A DNA stretch of 64,000 bases, from assembly GCA_003024785.1 (NCBI GenBank), contig PUQB01000693.1, positions 1-64,000 on the forward strand, written 5' to 3'. How positions within the stretch are numbered: the first letter of the stretch is position 1; each line of letters opens with the position of its first letter. The DNA comes from Selaginella tamariscina (taxonomy: Eukaryota; Streptophyta; Lycopodiopsida; Selaginellales; Selaginellaceae). Positions 21,811 to 34,091 of the stretch are shown piece by piece. Under the pieces are notes generated by a model. That model worked only from the letters and a program-made list of their open reading frames with translations. It searched no databases and was not told the DNA's origin. The position numbers and the translations under genes were made by a program.

Positions 21811-24800
21811 CACTCCCCGCCTTTGAAAATGTCAACGTCCTCGTTGACGTCCAACTCCAAGACTAGATAATGTTAGAGAAAATTAACCAAAACTAACATA
21901 TCACTCTATGCAGAGTCAGCCAAAAGTTCACATAAGTTTTATTACCCCCCTTGCATTACGCGAAACCAAGTACTTCAGAACCGTCGTTCACTAAGTCGTA
22001 AACCAGCTGCCGGAGGCACCACCTCGACATGAAGTCACTTGGAGACCTTTTGCACGTCTGCAAAGTCTGTCACCCGACGCACACAAACATGGTTAATTTC
22101 TTTACTTAACTAGAATTTATATTGGAGGCCTCTAGTTAGTGTTGTTGCCGGCCCCTTGGTTAACAAGAAATAAAGACTTGCTTTATTCCTTAATATTAAA
22201 TGCTGTTGACGACCTCTGTGTCTAACATAAAAGCACTTCTCAAATGCTTGACCAAACACCTTCGCATTTCTTTTGATTTTCCAATGGTCCCACATCTCCA
22301 CATGTTACGATATTATAGCTTACATCTCTGCATCCCTCGGTGCTTCTCATTACCCTTTTCATAAGGGTCTGCTACTATACCTATCTCTCATTAGTATATA
22401 GCTACCAGACTAAGTATGAGACTTTTATCGGAATCAAGCTCTTTTCCGATATAAGAGTACAAGTCGTAAAACCCTGTTCTTTGTAAACATGTCAATCTGG
22501 CTAGAGGCGATCACAGAGGCGCATGGCTGTACACATGTATACAACAAGGTCTTACCAATTACCAACTGCCATTCACTTGGTGTGTTATTAACATAAATTT
22601 ATTCCTGATAGGAATTAAATTCAGTCAAATCGCGACCAAGTGTGATAGCACTACCATTTGTCTTTCGCAATCAACTTTGTACTCTTTCATAACACCGCAA
22701 TTCAGGAATCAGATAAGCTAACATATCTTTCTTATAAACCAATGTGGAAACCAGGAAATTCAACCCATCTCTAGTGCTTTAAATAGCAATCTTTAGATAG
22801 CACGTGTCTTAACTAACACTCTCATTGTACTCATTCCCCAAAGAGCACAACATACTAGATGCATTCAATAATTCCTAACTCTTAATCTCACTAAGGCCAC
22901 ATAACTTAATCCTAGAATTAAGTTAAGAGATTCCGACTTTATGATAAGAGTCTCCCTAAACTCGAATACCAAATCATTATAATATTATACTTTTCCAACT
23001 CGTAAAACTGATTACACAAGATTTCAATAAGCTAATATTGAAACACAACAGTGTCACTAATTTGAATCATTCAAGTAACTTACTTTGAATTTATCAAAAG
23101 TAATGCTTTATCGTCTGATTCAATTAGTGTTCGTGAAATACCTTCAGACAACCCTATTTCATATAACCTTTGCATTTGATATTGATAATATTTTGTTCCC
23201 GTGATCATCGACTAACCTTGAAGTTCAGAATTTAACAAGTGATGGGTTTGTTAAATACTTCGCATACTCAAGTGCTTTGCTCTCGTGAACGCATATAGTT
23301 ACATTATCAAACATAACTACATAAATATCAAAATATCAAAACGGTAGTTATTATGGAATGAGGACTTAGTTCTTGATATTACCCGAACTTCAGTTTCAAG
23401 ACGGAAATATAATGCTATAATGCATCAAGCAACAGTTCAGGGACCAAGAGGAATCACTCAGTGTTTGGTTCATCTAACTGATTTAGTAAGATATTATTTT
23501 CCACACTAATGTTATCATGACACCAAAGTATCACACTAACTTCATGTTTCAGTTATATCTCATAATTAGCAGATCTCCCAAACATGAATAAGATATTTAT
23601 TCAATACGTTGAACTAAAATACATTATTCATTTAAACACCTCCATCCACAAAGTACTACATTGCCCCTCAAGCAATGTATTGAGAAACACCTCATTTCTC
23701 AAATAACTTGAAAATATGTTTCAAGTTATAACACTAAAGTAGTGCCTTACCAAAGTGTTAAACTCAAGTCTGCTTGAGTCTTTCTATTATATGATTATGG
23801 CCACCTCATGTGATCATAACCAAGTTTCGATATTGAGCGCTCCAAACTCAATATTAAAGAGATACCATACTTTACTTTGACAAGTCATTTATAATCAATC
23901 TTAAAAGACTGTCATAAATACTTTCAAAGTCTAAGATATAAATATCACAATGAATGAGGTGATAGGAAACCTCATATTTTCGAACTGGATATTGGACCAT
24001 ACGTTAGGAACCTTGAACTACGATCATCAAGAAGGGACACCATCTTCTTGAGCTAATCCCGCTACACAATATTATATTTAAAGAATATTGAACCAACTCA
24101 AGGAACACCATCCAAACCTTGAGATAGAACGATAACAACCCAAGAAATATACAATCAAACCTCGAGTCAAGAATAGTTCTATTTTTCAATATTCCAAAAA
24201 AAACTAAAGATACATACTTTATTTGTTCTTTAAGTGCCCACATTTGCGACCATGATGTAACATCAAGAAACCGTCTTTTGAATAATCGTATTCGACTCTA
24301 AAATGAAATTGTTATTGAAAAACAATACCAACTTCTGATTCTCATCGAATATCGACTCTCTCTAAGGAGGTACATGCACTTAAACCTCAATGGAAATCCG
24401 ACTGTTACTGGCTCATTGGTAATTCTCAATATAAGTTATCAAACTTACAAGTTTCTTACTTAGTTGATAAATAAAGTGGAGAATCTCAAATCATGCTCTT
24501 CTTAACCAAGGAATCACCCTTGTTCAAGAGCTATCCCCACATTGCAAACAATGCTACAAATTTCAATATTAAAGAGTTAATAATGAAAATGCGCAAGTGT
24601 GCGCCGAACGCCTTCACTATGCAAGTCCTTCATTACTCAGTAAACTGAAAATGTAAACGTATGTTTCCAACATTACTCTTTATGATAAATCATGCCATCT
24701 ATCCTGAAACTGTACCGATAAGAAAGCGGAATCCTTAAATTGTTATCCCCAAATCTCTCTCATGATCCCTTATGAGATACAACTTCAAACGAGTTAGCTA

Positions 24801-25678
24801 AGTTAGCCAACCTGAGTATAAAGTGCGCGCTTACAACTAACTAAGGTTTCACGTTATACTTTTATTCAAATCAAGGGACTTGAACTTAGTAAACTATTTC
24901 ACCTAAAGTTATTTGTAAGCGTCATCAAAATATTGCGAACATCAGACAATACTTTGATTACATTGCATCTTCAAACCCACTATTTAACATATTTATCATA
25001 TGTCAATATCCGACATTCCATTGTATAATAAGTTCATCACCATAGTCTGCTTCTGGAGTTACACTCTGAAAACATGCACTATAATGAGAACTTATTTACA
25101 CTTTTATGTCAAAATGTAGTGTTCACTCTATGTTTGAATATGCCCCTTCTTCCAAAGTCAAAGACGCACTTTCGAACATAAGTCTTTCCCCATTTGAACA
25201 CTATTGCTAGAAACGATATTGAATCTTGACTTAAGCCAAAACTCAATGGACACTATATGTTTTCAAATCATGTGTTATCCAAATTCAGACACCTTAAAAA
25301 AAAAGAAAAATTTTCAATAATGTGTAAACTTGATCCACTTCACAAGACTTAGTTTGTAAACTAGAACAAACTAACACGCCACATCTTGTGAAAGTATATG
25401 GTAAATAACCTAAACATTCATAAGGTAAGTAACCTAGAGAAAACGTAACCTGGCATGCAACTTGGAAGTTGCCTCCCGAGTGCTACCCAACATTGGAGTC
25501 CATAACCCACACCCACTTATGAAATAGGTGTTCTCTGAAAAGTTATAGATCTCAGGACCAACTCTCTGCGCAGAATTCAGACGTTAGCCAAAAGTGATAA
25601 AGTATTTCACAAATTTAGAACTAACTAAACCCTAAAATACACTACACTTTAAGTAGTCCTACTGACCGCAGAGAATAG
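21811..25678 (-). other. B2 internal region, AT-rich and without genes
   Basis: 21811-22320 matches B1's chromodomain end, 3' untranslated stretch and polypurine tract (AAAGGCGGGGAGTG, minus, ending at 21811). 22320-25678 is AT-rich; the longest open frames are about 80 codons with no domain, and no RT, integrase, protease or CCHC motif was seen on either strand. It probably provides packaging and priming signals only. Confidence 0.75.
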
Positions 25679-25690
25679 GCTCCGATACCA
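25679..25690 (-). promoter_or_regulatory. primer-binding site of B2
   Basis: Reads TGGTATCGGAGC on the minus strand, one base from the plant initiator-Met tRNA complement TGGTATCAGAGC, two bases from the LTR end. It fixes the element's orientation and LTR edge. Confidence 0.85.
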
Positions 25691-26124
25691 ATTGTTAGAG
25701 TTTTAACCTAATGGGCCAACACGTGGCAACATGTGGCTACCAGGTGGCCATTCGGCATCATCACCCTCTGTGAGCAACGCTAAGTTTCCCAAAACAACCC
25801 CAACAACCCCTAGGGTTAGACTTTAATGCCCAAGTGGATAGGAGACTTTAGGGTTTAGCCTAAGTCTCCCCAGAATGTCTAACCCCAAAACCCTTGGGAT
25901 AACCCTAGTTGACTTAGGGTCTTGCCGTAGAAGACCTAGACAGGCTCATGCCCCAACCCCATCGAGGAGACATGTGTTCCACACATAACCCTGTGACAGA
26001 GCTAAGGCATTGTCACTTACCTCTTGAGGAATCACCCTCATCCAGGAGTACAACCCCTTTAGGGCGACAAGGGGTACCCTAAACCACGACTAACCCCTAA
26101 GGGTTTGAGTGGCCAAGTCATACC

Positions 26125-26334
26125 TGTTATGACCCGTATAACGAATTAAAGAATATTCCCCAGAAAGGTATAAGCTAGAATATTCCTAAAGAGCTATACC
26201 TAGATCAAAAAGAATTAAGGGCATACTAAGATTGGAAGTCTTTTTGGAGAGCAGCGTCTGAAGACTAGAGACAGCTCGGGGGAGGTCGGGTGGTTTTGTG
26301 AGGGTCTCTAGTTTGTACGTAGTGGTGCCTAACA
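26125..26334 (+). repeat. 5' LTR of E3
   Basis: 210 bases, TGTTATGACCCG...GTGCCTAACA, preceded by ATACC and followed by the primer site. Confidence 0.92.
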
Positions 26335-26336
26335 AT

Positions 26337-26348
26337 TGGTATCAGAGC
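26337..26348 (+). promoter_or_regulatory. primer-binding site of E3
   Basis: TGGTATCAGAGC, the exact complement of the 3' end of plant initiator-Met tRNA; the best-preserved of the E copies here. Confidence 0.9.
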
Positions 26349-26724
26349 AAGGTTCGAGATGAGTGCCTGGTGGGAAGGGATAATACCACCTGTGTAAAGA
26401 CGTTGGACACTAAAAGGCAAATTGTCCAAGGAGAAGTAAGCCCAAGGGCAAAAGTTTCAATGGTTGCAAGGACAAGTAGACGCCTAAGAAGCTTTAGGAG
26501 ATGGAGCGTGGAGAGAAGCACAAAGGAGACTTCTCTAAACCACAAGGTAAATTTCTATTTGTTCTTGCTCAATAGGTAAACTACATGGCACGGGAGGAGC
26601 CACACACACGTGTTATTGTGGTGGAGGGACAACTTGGTGAGCATCCAGTGCGAGTCCTTGTGGATAGCATGAGTAGCGATAACTTTGTGTCAACAAAGTT
26701 AGTGGAGGAGTGCAGCTTGCCCAC

Positions 26725-27260
26725 GAAGACTGTGCCTCAATACAAATTTGAAGGCTCAACTATCACACAAAGCTACAATGCTTGTGTGCAGGAGTTACAG
26801 CTGGAGGTTGGCAAAACCCAGCTGGTGGAGCTGCACGAAGAGCCTCAATACAAGATTGAGGGCTCAACTATCACACATAGCTACATTGCTTGTGTGGAGG
26901 AGTTATAGCTGTAGGTTGGCAAAACCCAGCTGGTGGAGCTGCACGAAGAGCCTCAATACGAGATTGAGGGCTTAGCTATCACACAGAGCTACAGTGCTTG
27001 TGTGGAGGAGTTACAGCTGGACGTTGGCAAAACCCAGCTAGTGGAGCTGCACGAAGAGCCTCAATACGAGATTGAGGGCTCAGTTATCACACAGAGCTAC
27101 AGTGCTTGTGTGGAGGAGTTACAGCTGTAAGTTGGCAAAACCCAGCTGGTGGAGCTGAACGAAGACTATGCCTCAATACGAGATTGAGGGCTTAGTTGTC
27201 ACACAGAGCTAAATTGCTTATGTGGAGGAGTTACAGCTAGAGGTTGGCAAAACCTAGCTG
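26725..27260 (+). repeat. 108-base protease-region repeat in E3, 5 units
   Basis: CCTCAATAC markers at about 26728, 26848, 26949, 27059 and 27169; the third-to-fourth spacing is exactly 108 bases (36 codons). It follows LVDSMSSDNFVSTKLVEE, the protease active-site region. Confidence 0.9.
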
Positions 27261-28289
27261 GTGGAGACTTTCTTTCTTGCGAAGCTAGTGCGTGTGGATC
27301 CTAAGATCTAGTGGAGCACCAAGCACATGAAGCTTGAGTATAGTGAAGTGAAAGACACTTGGTTTGGAACAAAGCTTGAGTCTCCAAACAAGTTCTTTTA
27401 CTGTCACCCTGTTGTGCGAGGAGTTTGCTGACGTCTTCCCTCCTGAGCTACCTCATGGCTACCACATGCAAGAGGTGTGGAGCTGGAATAGGGTACAAAA
27501 GCCATTTATCATAAGCCATTCTGACTAAGCCATGCTAAGGAGCAAGAGGTTAAGAGACAAGTGACGGAGCTATTGGAATATGGCTTCATACAACTGAGCA
27601 AGTCTCCATTTGGTGCACCAGTATTGCTTGTCAGGAAGAAAGATGGCACCATGAGGATGTGCATAGATTACAGAGCTCTCAACAAGTAAACAGTGGAAGG
27701 AAAAGATGCCCATGCCACGTGTGGATACTATCATGGATCATCTCTGTGGAGCCAGAGTGTTCACCAAGATAGATTTGCATAGTGGGTATCATCAGATTGC
27801 TGTGAAGGAGGCAGATATCTACAAAACTGCTTTCAACACTAGCTTTGGGCATTTCAAGTTCACTGTTATGCCATTTGGCTTAACAAATGCCCCTGTCACA
27901 TTCACTCGGTTGACGACTGAGGTGTTTGCTGACTACTTGCACGACTTTGTCAAGATCTTCCTCAACGATATTCTTATTTACAGTAAGAATATGAAGGAGC
28001 ATGTGCAGCATTTGCAAAGAGTTCTTCAGTTGTTAAGGGAGAACAAGCTCTATGTAAAGAAGAGCAAATGTGCATTTGCTCAGTGCAAAATGGAGTATTG
28101 GGTCACATTGTGATGCCAAGTGGAGTTGTTACGACCCGTATAACGAATCAAAGAATATTCCCTAGAAAGGTATAAGCTAGAATATTCCTAAAGAGCTATA
28201 CCTAGATCTAAGAGAATTAAGGGCACACTAATATTGGAAGCCTTTCTGAGAGCAGCGTGTGGAGACTAGAGACAGCTCGGTGGAGGTCG

Positions 28290-28387
28290 GGTGGTTTTGT
28301 GAGGGTCTTTAGTTTATGCGTAATGGTGCCTAACAATTGGTGGTTTTGTGAGGGTCTCTAGTTTGTGCGTAATGGTGCCTAACAATT
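28290..28387 (+). repeat. 49-base tandem duplication at the 5' LTR/primer junction of E4
   Basis: 28290-28338 and 28339-28387 are near-identical and each contains the LTR end (GTGCCTAACA) and the first bases of the primer site. Only the second is followed by a complete primer site. Confidence 0.88.
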
Positions 28388-28739
28388 GGTATCGGAGCAA
28401 GGTTCGAGATGAGTGCTTGGTGGGAAGGGATAATACCACTTGTGTGGAGACGTTGGACATTAAAGGGCAAAAGATTCAATGGCAGCAAGGACAAGTAGAC
28501 GCCTAAGAAGTTTTAGGAGATGAAGCATGGAGAGGAGCACAAAGGAGACTTCTCTAAACCACAAGGTAAATTTTTATTTGTTCTTGCTCAATAGGTAAAC
28601 TACATGGCACGGGAGGAGTCACACACACGTGCTATTGTGGTGGAGGAATGACTTGGTGAGCGTCCAGTGCAAGTCCTTGTGAATAGCATGAGTAGCGATA
28701 ACTTTGTGTCAACAAAGTTAGTGGAGTGCAGCTTGCCCA

Positions 28740-29500
28740 CGAAGACTATGCCTCAATACGAATTTGAAGGCTCGACTATCACACAAAGCTACAATGCTTG
28801 TGTGCAGGAGTTACAGCTGAAGGTTAGCAAAACCTAGCTGGTGGAGCTGCCCGAAGAGCCTCAATACAAGATTGAGGGCTCAACTATCACACATAGCTAC
28901 ATTGCTTGTGTGGAGGAGTTATAGCTGTAGGTTGGCAAAACCCAGCTGGTGGAGCTACACGAAGACTGTGCCTCAATACGAGATTGAGGGCTCAACTATC
29001 ACACATAGCTACATTGCTTGTGTGGAGGAGTTATAGCTGTAGGTTGGCAAAACCCAGCTGGTGGAGCTACACGAAGACTGTGCCTCAATACGAGATTGAG
29101 GGCTCAGCTATCACACAGAGCTACATTGCTTGTGTGGAGGAGTTACAGCTGGAGGTTGGCAAAACCCAGCTGGTGGAGCTGCACGAAGAGCCTCAATACG
29201 AGATTGAGGCTCAGCTATCACACAGAGCTACAGTGCTTGTGTGGAGGAGTTACAGCTGTAGGTTGGCAAAACCCAACTGGTGGAGCTGCACAAAGAGCCT
29301 CAATACGAGATTGAGGGCTCAGCTATCACACAGAGTTACAGTGCTTGTGTGGAGGAGTTACAGCTGTAGATTGGCAAACCCAGCTGGTGGAGCTGAACGA
29401 AGACTGTGCCTCAATATGAGATTGAGGGCTTAGTTGTCACACAGAGCTAAATTGCTTGTGTGGAGGAGTTATAGCTAGAGGTTGGCAAAACCCAATTGGT
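28740..29500 (+). repeat. 108-base protease-region repeat in E4, 7 units
   Basis: Seven CCTCAATA markers at about 28749, 28859, 28971, 29082, 29189, 29299 and 29409. The first unit has GAATTTGAAGG and the last has GTTGTCACACA, as in other copies; the middle units are nearly alike. Confidence 0.9.
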
Positions 29501-30357
29501 GGAGACTTTCTTTCTTGCGAAGCTAGTGCGTGTGGATCCTAAGATCTAGTGGAGCACCAAGCAAAGTATAGTGAAGTGAAAGACACTTGGTTTGGAACAA
29601 AGCTTGAGTCTCCAGACAAGTTCTTTTACTGTCACCTTGAGCAAAGCTGTTGTGCAAGGAGTTTGCTGACGTCTTCCCTCCTGAGCTACCTCATGGCTAC
29701 CACATGCAAGAGGTGTGGAGCTAGAATAGGGTACGAAAGCCATTTACCGTAAGCCATTCTGACTGAGCCATGCTAAGGAGCAAGAGGTTAAAAGACAAGT
29801 GATGGAGCTATTAGAATGGCTTCATACAACTGAGCAAGTCTCCATTTGGTGCACCAGTATTGCTTGTCAGGAAGAAAGATGACACCAAGAGGATGTGCAT
29901 AGACTACAAAACTCTCAACAAGCAAACAGTGAAGGACAGGATGCCCATGCCATGTGTGGATACTATCATGGATCATCTCGGTGAAGCCAGAGTGTTCACC
30001 AAGATAGTTGGGCATTTTGAGTTCACTGTTATGCCATTCGACTTAACAAATGCCCCAGTCACATTCACTCGGTTGACGACTGAGGTTTTGGTGACTACTT
30101 GCACGACTTTGTGAAGATCTTCCTCAACGATATTCTTATTTACAGTAAGAATATGAAGGAGCATGTGTAGCATTTGTGAAGAGTTCTTCAGTGGTTGAGG
30201 AAGAACAAGCTCTATGTAAAGAAGAGCAAATGTGCATTTGTTCAGTGCAAAGTGGAGTATTTGGGTCACATTGTGATGCCAAGTGGAGTGAAGACTAATG
30301 CACAGAAGGTGGCAGTGGTGGAGCAATGACCAGTTCCTAGCAATGCAAAAGAGTTAC

Positions 30358-30568
30358 TGTTATGACCCATATAACGAATCAAGAATATTCCCCAGAAAGG
30401 TATAAGCTAGAATATTCCTAAGGAGCTATACCTAGATCTAAGAGAGAATTAAGGGCACACTATTATTGGAAGCCTTTTTGAAGAGCAGCATGTGGAGACT
30501 AGAGACAGCTCGGGGGAGGTCGGGTGGTTTTGTGAGGGTCTCTAGTTTGTACGTAGTGGTGCCTAACA
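30358..30568 (+). repeat. 5' LTR of E5
   Basis: 211 bases, TGTTATGACCCA...GTGCCTAACA, nearly identical to 33882-34091. Confidence 0.9.
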
Positions 30569-30959
30569 ATTGGTATCGGAGCAAGGTTCGAGATGAGTGC
30601 CTAGTGGGAAGGGATAATACCGCCTCTGTGGAGATGTTGGACACTAAAAGGCAAATTGTCCAAGGAGAAGCAAGCCCAAGGGCAAAAGTTTCAATGGCAG
30701 CAAGGACAAGTAGACGCTTAAGAAGTTTTAGGAGATGGAGCGTGGAGAGGAGCACAAAGGAGACTTCTCTAAACCACAAGGTAAATTTCTATTTGTTCTT
30801 GCTCAATAGGTAAACTACATGGCACGGGAGGAGCCACACACACGTGCTATTGTGGTGGAGGACGACTTGGTGAGCGTCCAGTGTGAGTCCTTGTGGATAG
30901 CATGAGTAGCGATAACTTTGTGTCAACAAAGTTAGTGGAGGAGTGCAGCTTGCCCAGCT

Positions 30960-31400
30960 TGCCCACAAAGACTATGCCTCAATACGAGATTGAGGGCTCA
31001 GTTATCACACAGAGCTACATTGTGTGGAGGAGTTACAGCTGTAGGTTGGCAAAACCCAGCTGGTGGAGCTGCACGAAGACTGTGCCTCAATACGAGATTG
31101 AGGGCTCAGTTATCACACAGAGCTACAGTGCTTGTGTGGAGGAGTTACAGCTGTAGGTTGGCAAAACCCACTGGTGGAGCTGCACAAGACTGTGCCTCAA
31201 TATGAGATTGAGGGCTCAGCTATCACACAGAGCTACAGTGCTTGTGTGGAGGAGTTACAGCTGTAGTTGGCAAAACCCAGCTGGTGGAGCTGAACGAAGA
31301 CTGTGCCTCAATACGAGATTGAGGGCTTAGTTGTCACACAGAGCTAAATTGCTTGTGTGGAGGAGTTATAGTTAGAGGTTGGCAAAACCCAGCTGGTGGA
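30960..31400 (+). repeat. 108-base protease-region repeat in E5, 4 units
   Basis: CCTCAATA markers at about 30976, 31085, 31195 and 31305. It carries the same last-unit variant as the other copies. Confidence 0.88.
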
Positions 31401-33016
31401 AACTTTCTTTCTTGCGAAGCTAGTGCGTGTGGTCCTAAGATCTAGTGGAGCACCAAGCACATGAAGCTTGAGTATAGTGAAGTGAAAGACACTTGGTTTG
31501 GAACAAAGCTTGAGTCTCCAAACAAGTTCTTTTACTGTCACCTTGAGCAAAGTTGTTGTGCGAGGAGTTTGCTGACGTCTTCCCTCTCGAGCTACCTCAT
31601 GGCTACCACATGCAAGAGGTGTGGAGCTGGAATAGGGTATGAAAGCCATTTATCGTAAGCCATTCCGACTGAGCCATGCTAAGGAGCAAGAGGTTAAGAG
31701 ACAAGTGATGGAGCTATTGGAATATGGCTTCATACAACTGAGCAAGTCTCCATTTGGTGCACCAGTATTGCTTGTCAGAAGAAGAAAAATGGCACCATGA
31801 GGATGTGCATAGACTACAGAGCAGCAAACAGTGAAGGACAGGATGCCCATGCCATGTGTGGATACTATCATGGATCATCTCGGTGGAGCCAGAGTGTTCA
31901 CCAAGATAGACTTGCGTAGTGGGTATCATCAATTGCTGTGAAGGAGCGAATTTCAAAACTGCTTTCAACACTAGTTCAGGCATTTGAGTTCACTATTATG
32001 CCTTGGCTTAACAAATGCCCCAGTCACATTCACTCGGTTGATGACTGAGGTGTTTGGTGACTACTTGCATGACTTTGTGGAGATCTTCCTCGACTATATT
32101 CTTATTTAGTAAGAATATGAAGAAGCATGTGAGCATTTGAAGAGTTCTTCATTGTTGAGGAGAACAAGCTCTATGCAAAGAAGAGCAAATGTGCATTTGC
32201 TCAGTGCGAAGTGGAGTATTTGGGTCACATTGTGACGCCAAGTGGAGTGAAGACTGATCCACAGAAGGTGGCAGTGGTGGAGCAATGGCCAGTTCCTAGC
32301 AATGCACAAGAGTTACGGAGTTTCTTGGGCATGGCTGTTATTACCGCGGTATGTCAAGGATTATGCCAAGAAAGCTTCTCCGTTAACTAGGTTGCTGAGG
32401 AAGGACGTTCCCTTTGCATGAGTGCTTCAGGAGAGCAGTTTCCAAGCTTTGAAACAAGCTTTGGTACGTGCACCAGTTTTATGTATTGCAGATCCCTCTA
32501 AGCCTTATGAGGTATCGTGTGATGCAAGTGGAGTGGCCATTGGAGTTGTACTTATGCAAGAGGGAAGGCCTATTGCTTATGAGAGTCGTACTTGAATCCT
32601 GCAGAGCAACAATACTCAACATATGAGCAAGAACTACTGGCTATTGTTAATGCATTATGAGTTTGGAGGCACTATCTTTATGGTGCAAGTTTAGTGTTTA
32701 CAGATCACAAGACTTTGGTGTATCTGTTCAAACAGAAAGAGTTAAACTCTCAGCAAGCTCGCTGGATGGTTAAGCTCATGGAGTTTGGCAAATTTCCTAT
32801 TGAGCATTGCGTGGGAAAGGCTAACGTGGTGGTATATGCTTTGTCACACGTTAGGAGAGCCACAGTGGTTAGAGAATTCCAAAACGCTTATGTAATGCAT
32901 TAACAAGGACGGTCAGTGAGTTTAGCCAGGTAGTTCAACATGCTCAAGCACAAGACGCTGAGGTGCAGGAGCTCAGAGGACAGCTAGAGCCACCATTCTC
33001 ATTTTAGGATGGAGTT

Positions 33017-33316
33017 TTGTACTACAATGGCCGTGTGTATCTTCCTCGTGTGGACCATTTGATCAACCAGGTACTATATTTCCATCATGATCACCCGGAG
33101 GCTGGTCATTTTGGGAGGAGGAAAACGTATGAGTTGATCAAGAGAAGGTTCTATTGGAGGAATATGAAAGTTAATATCATAGAGTACTGCAGGACTTGTG
33201 ACAAGTGTCAGCAAGTAAAGGTGCCCAGGGAAAAACCAAGTGGGCTATTAGTACCATTGCCTATTCCAGACAGGCGATGGGCAGTATCTCTATGGACTTT
33301 GTCACCCATTTGCTAA
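33017..33316 (+). pseudogene. E5 integrase zinc-binding part (fossil)
   Basis: Open over 100 codons with HHDHPEAGHFGRRKTYELI and CRTCDKCQQVKVP: the His-His-Cys-Cys finger of gypsy integrases, which helps bind the DNA ends. The next recognisable block is the later part of integrase (GMSPYYAMFG). Confidence 0.8.
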
Positions 33317-33881
33317 GGACATAGTGGCATTGGAATGAGTCCATATTATGCTATGTTTGGACGGCATTCCAAGACAGCTTTTGACTGGGTTTAGCAAGTA
33401 AGAAAGCTCAAGGCAACATGGATGAGGAAGCTAAAGATCTAAGTGTTGAGCTTAGAAACATTCAGAGTTTGTGCAAGAAGAACTTACAAGTAGCTCAAAG
33501 CCGAGCTATCTAGTTTGTTAATGAGCACAGAAGCTTCCAAGAGTTCCAGGTGAGAGATATTATATATCTCTGAGTGGTATTTGCCACACATGTAAGGTAA
33601 AACACTATTGTGGCCTTATGGAAGGGACACAATGATAAGTTGTCTCCTAGGTACTCAGGTCCTTATGAGATTCTGGAGCGTATCATAAGGTGACATATCG
33701 ACTACGATTGCCAGAAGGAGTGAGGGTGCACCCAGTGTTTCATGTTAGCCAGTTAAAGAGAGTACTCACAAGGAACGAGTCCCGGGTAGATTCTTTGTAG
33801 ATGTACGAGGTCTAATGATACAGGACCAATTGAGTAAGTTATATTGCCCTTGAGGACAAGGACTTGCTAATGGGGGAGGAT

Positions 33882-34091
33882 TGTTATGACCCATATAACG
33901 AATCAAAGAATATTCCCCAGAAAGGTATAAGCTAGAATATTCCTAAGGAGCTATACCTAGATCTAAGAGAATTAAGGGCACACTATTATTGGAAGCCTTT
34001 TTGAAGAGCAGCATGTGGAGACTAGAGACAGCTCGGGGGAGGTCGGGTGGTTTTGTGAGGGTCTCTAGTTTGTACGTAGTGGTGCCTAACG
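33882..34091 (+). repeat. 3' LTR of E5
   Basis: 210 bases after a GGGGGAGGA polypurine tract, followed by the second GTTAC. Confidence 0.9.

Larger units (their letters stand above)
30358..34091 (+). mobile_element. E5, innermost and youngest-looking family-E element (fossil)
   Basis: LTRs 30358-30568 and 33882-34091 differ by about three positions by hand count and share private variants (CACACTATTATTGG, TTGAAGAGCAGCATG), so the insertion is recent. Target duplication GTTAC (30353-30357 and 34092-34096). Primer site 30571-30582. Parts: protease with repeat 30890-31400 (four units), RT 31690-32340, RNase H 32360-32870, integrase finger and tail 33010-33760. As in other E copies there is no recognisable gag or integrase core. 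Broken many times despite the similar LTRs. Confidence 0.9.

Noticed and set aside
24004-24243. 79-codon minus-strand frame in the B2 interior
   Set aside because: AT-rich, hydrophobic by composition, no domain, and no longer than expected by chance for the region.
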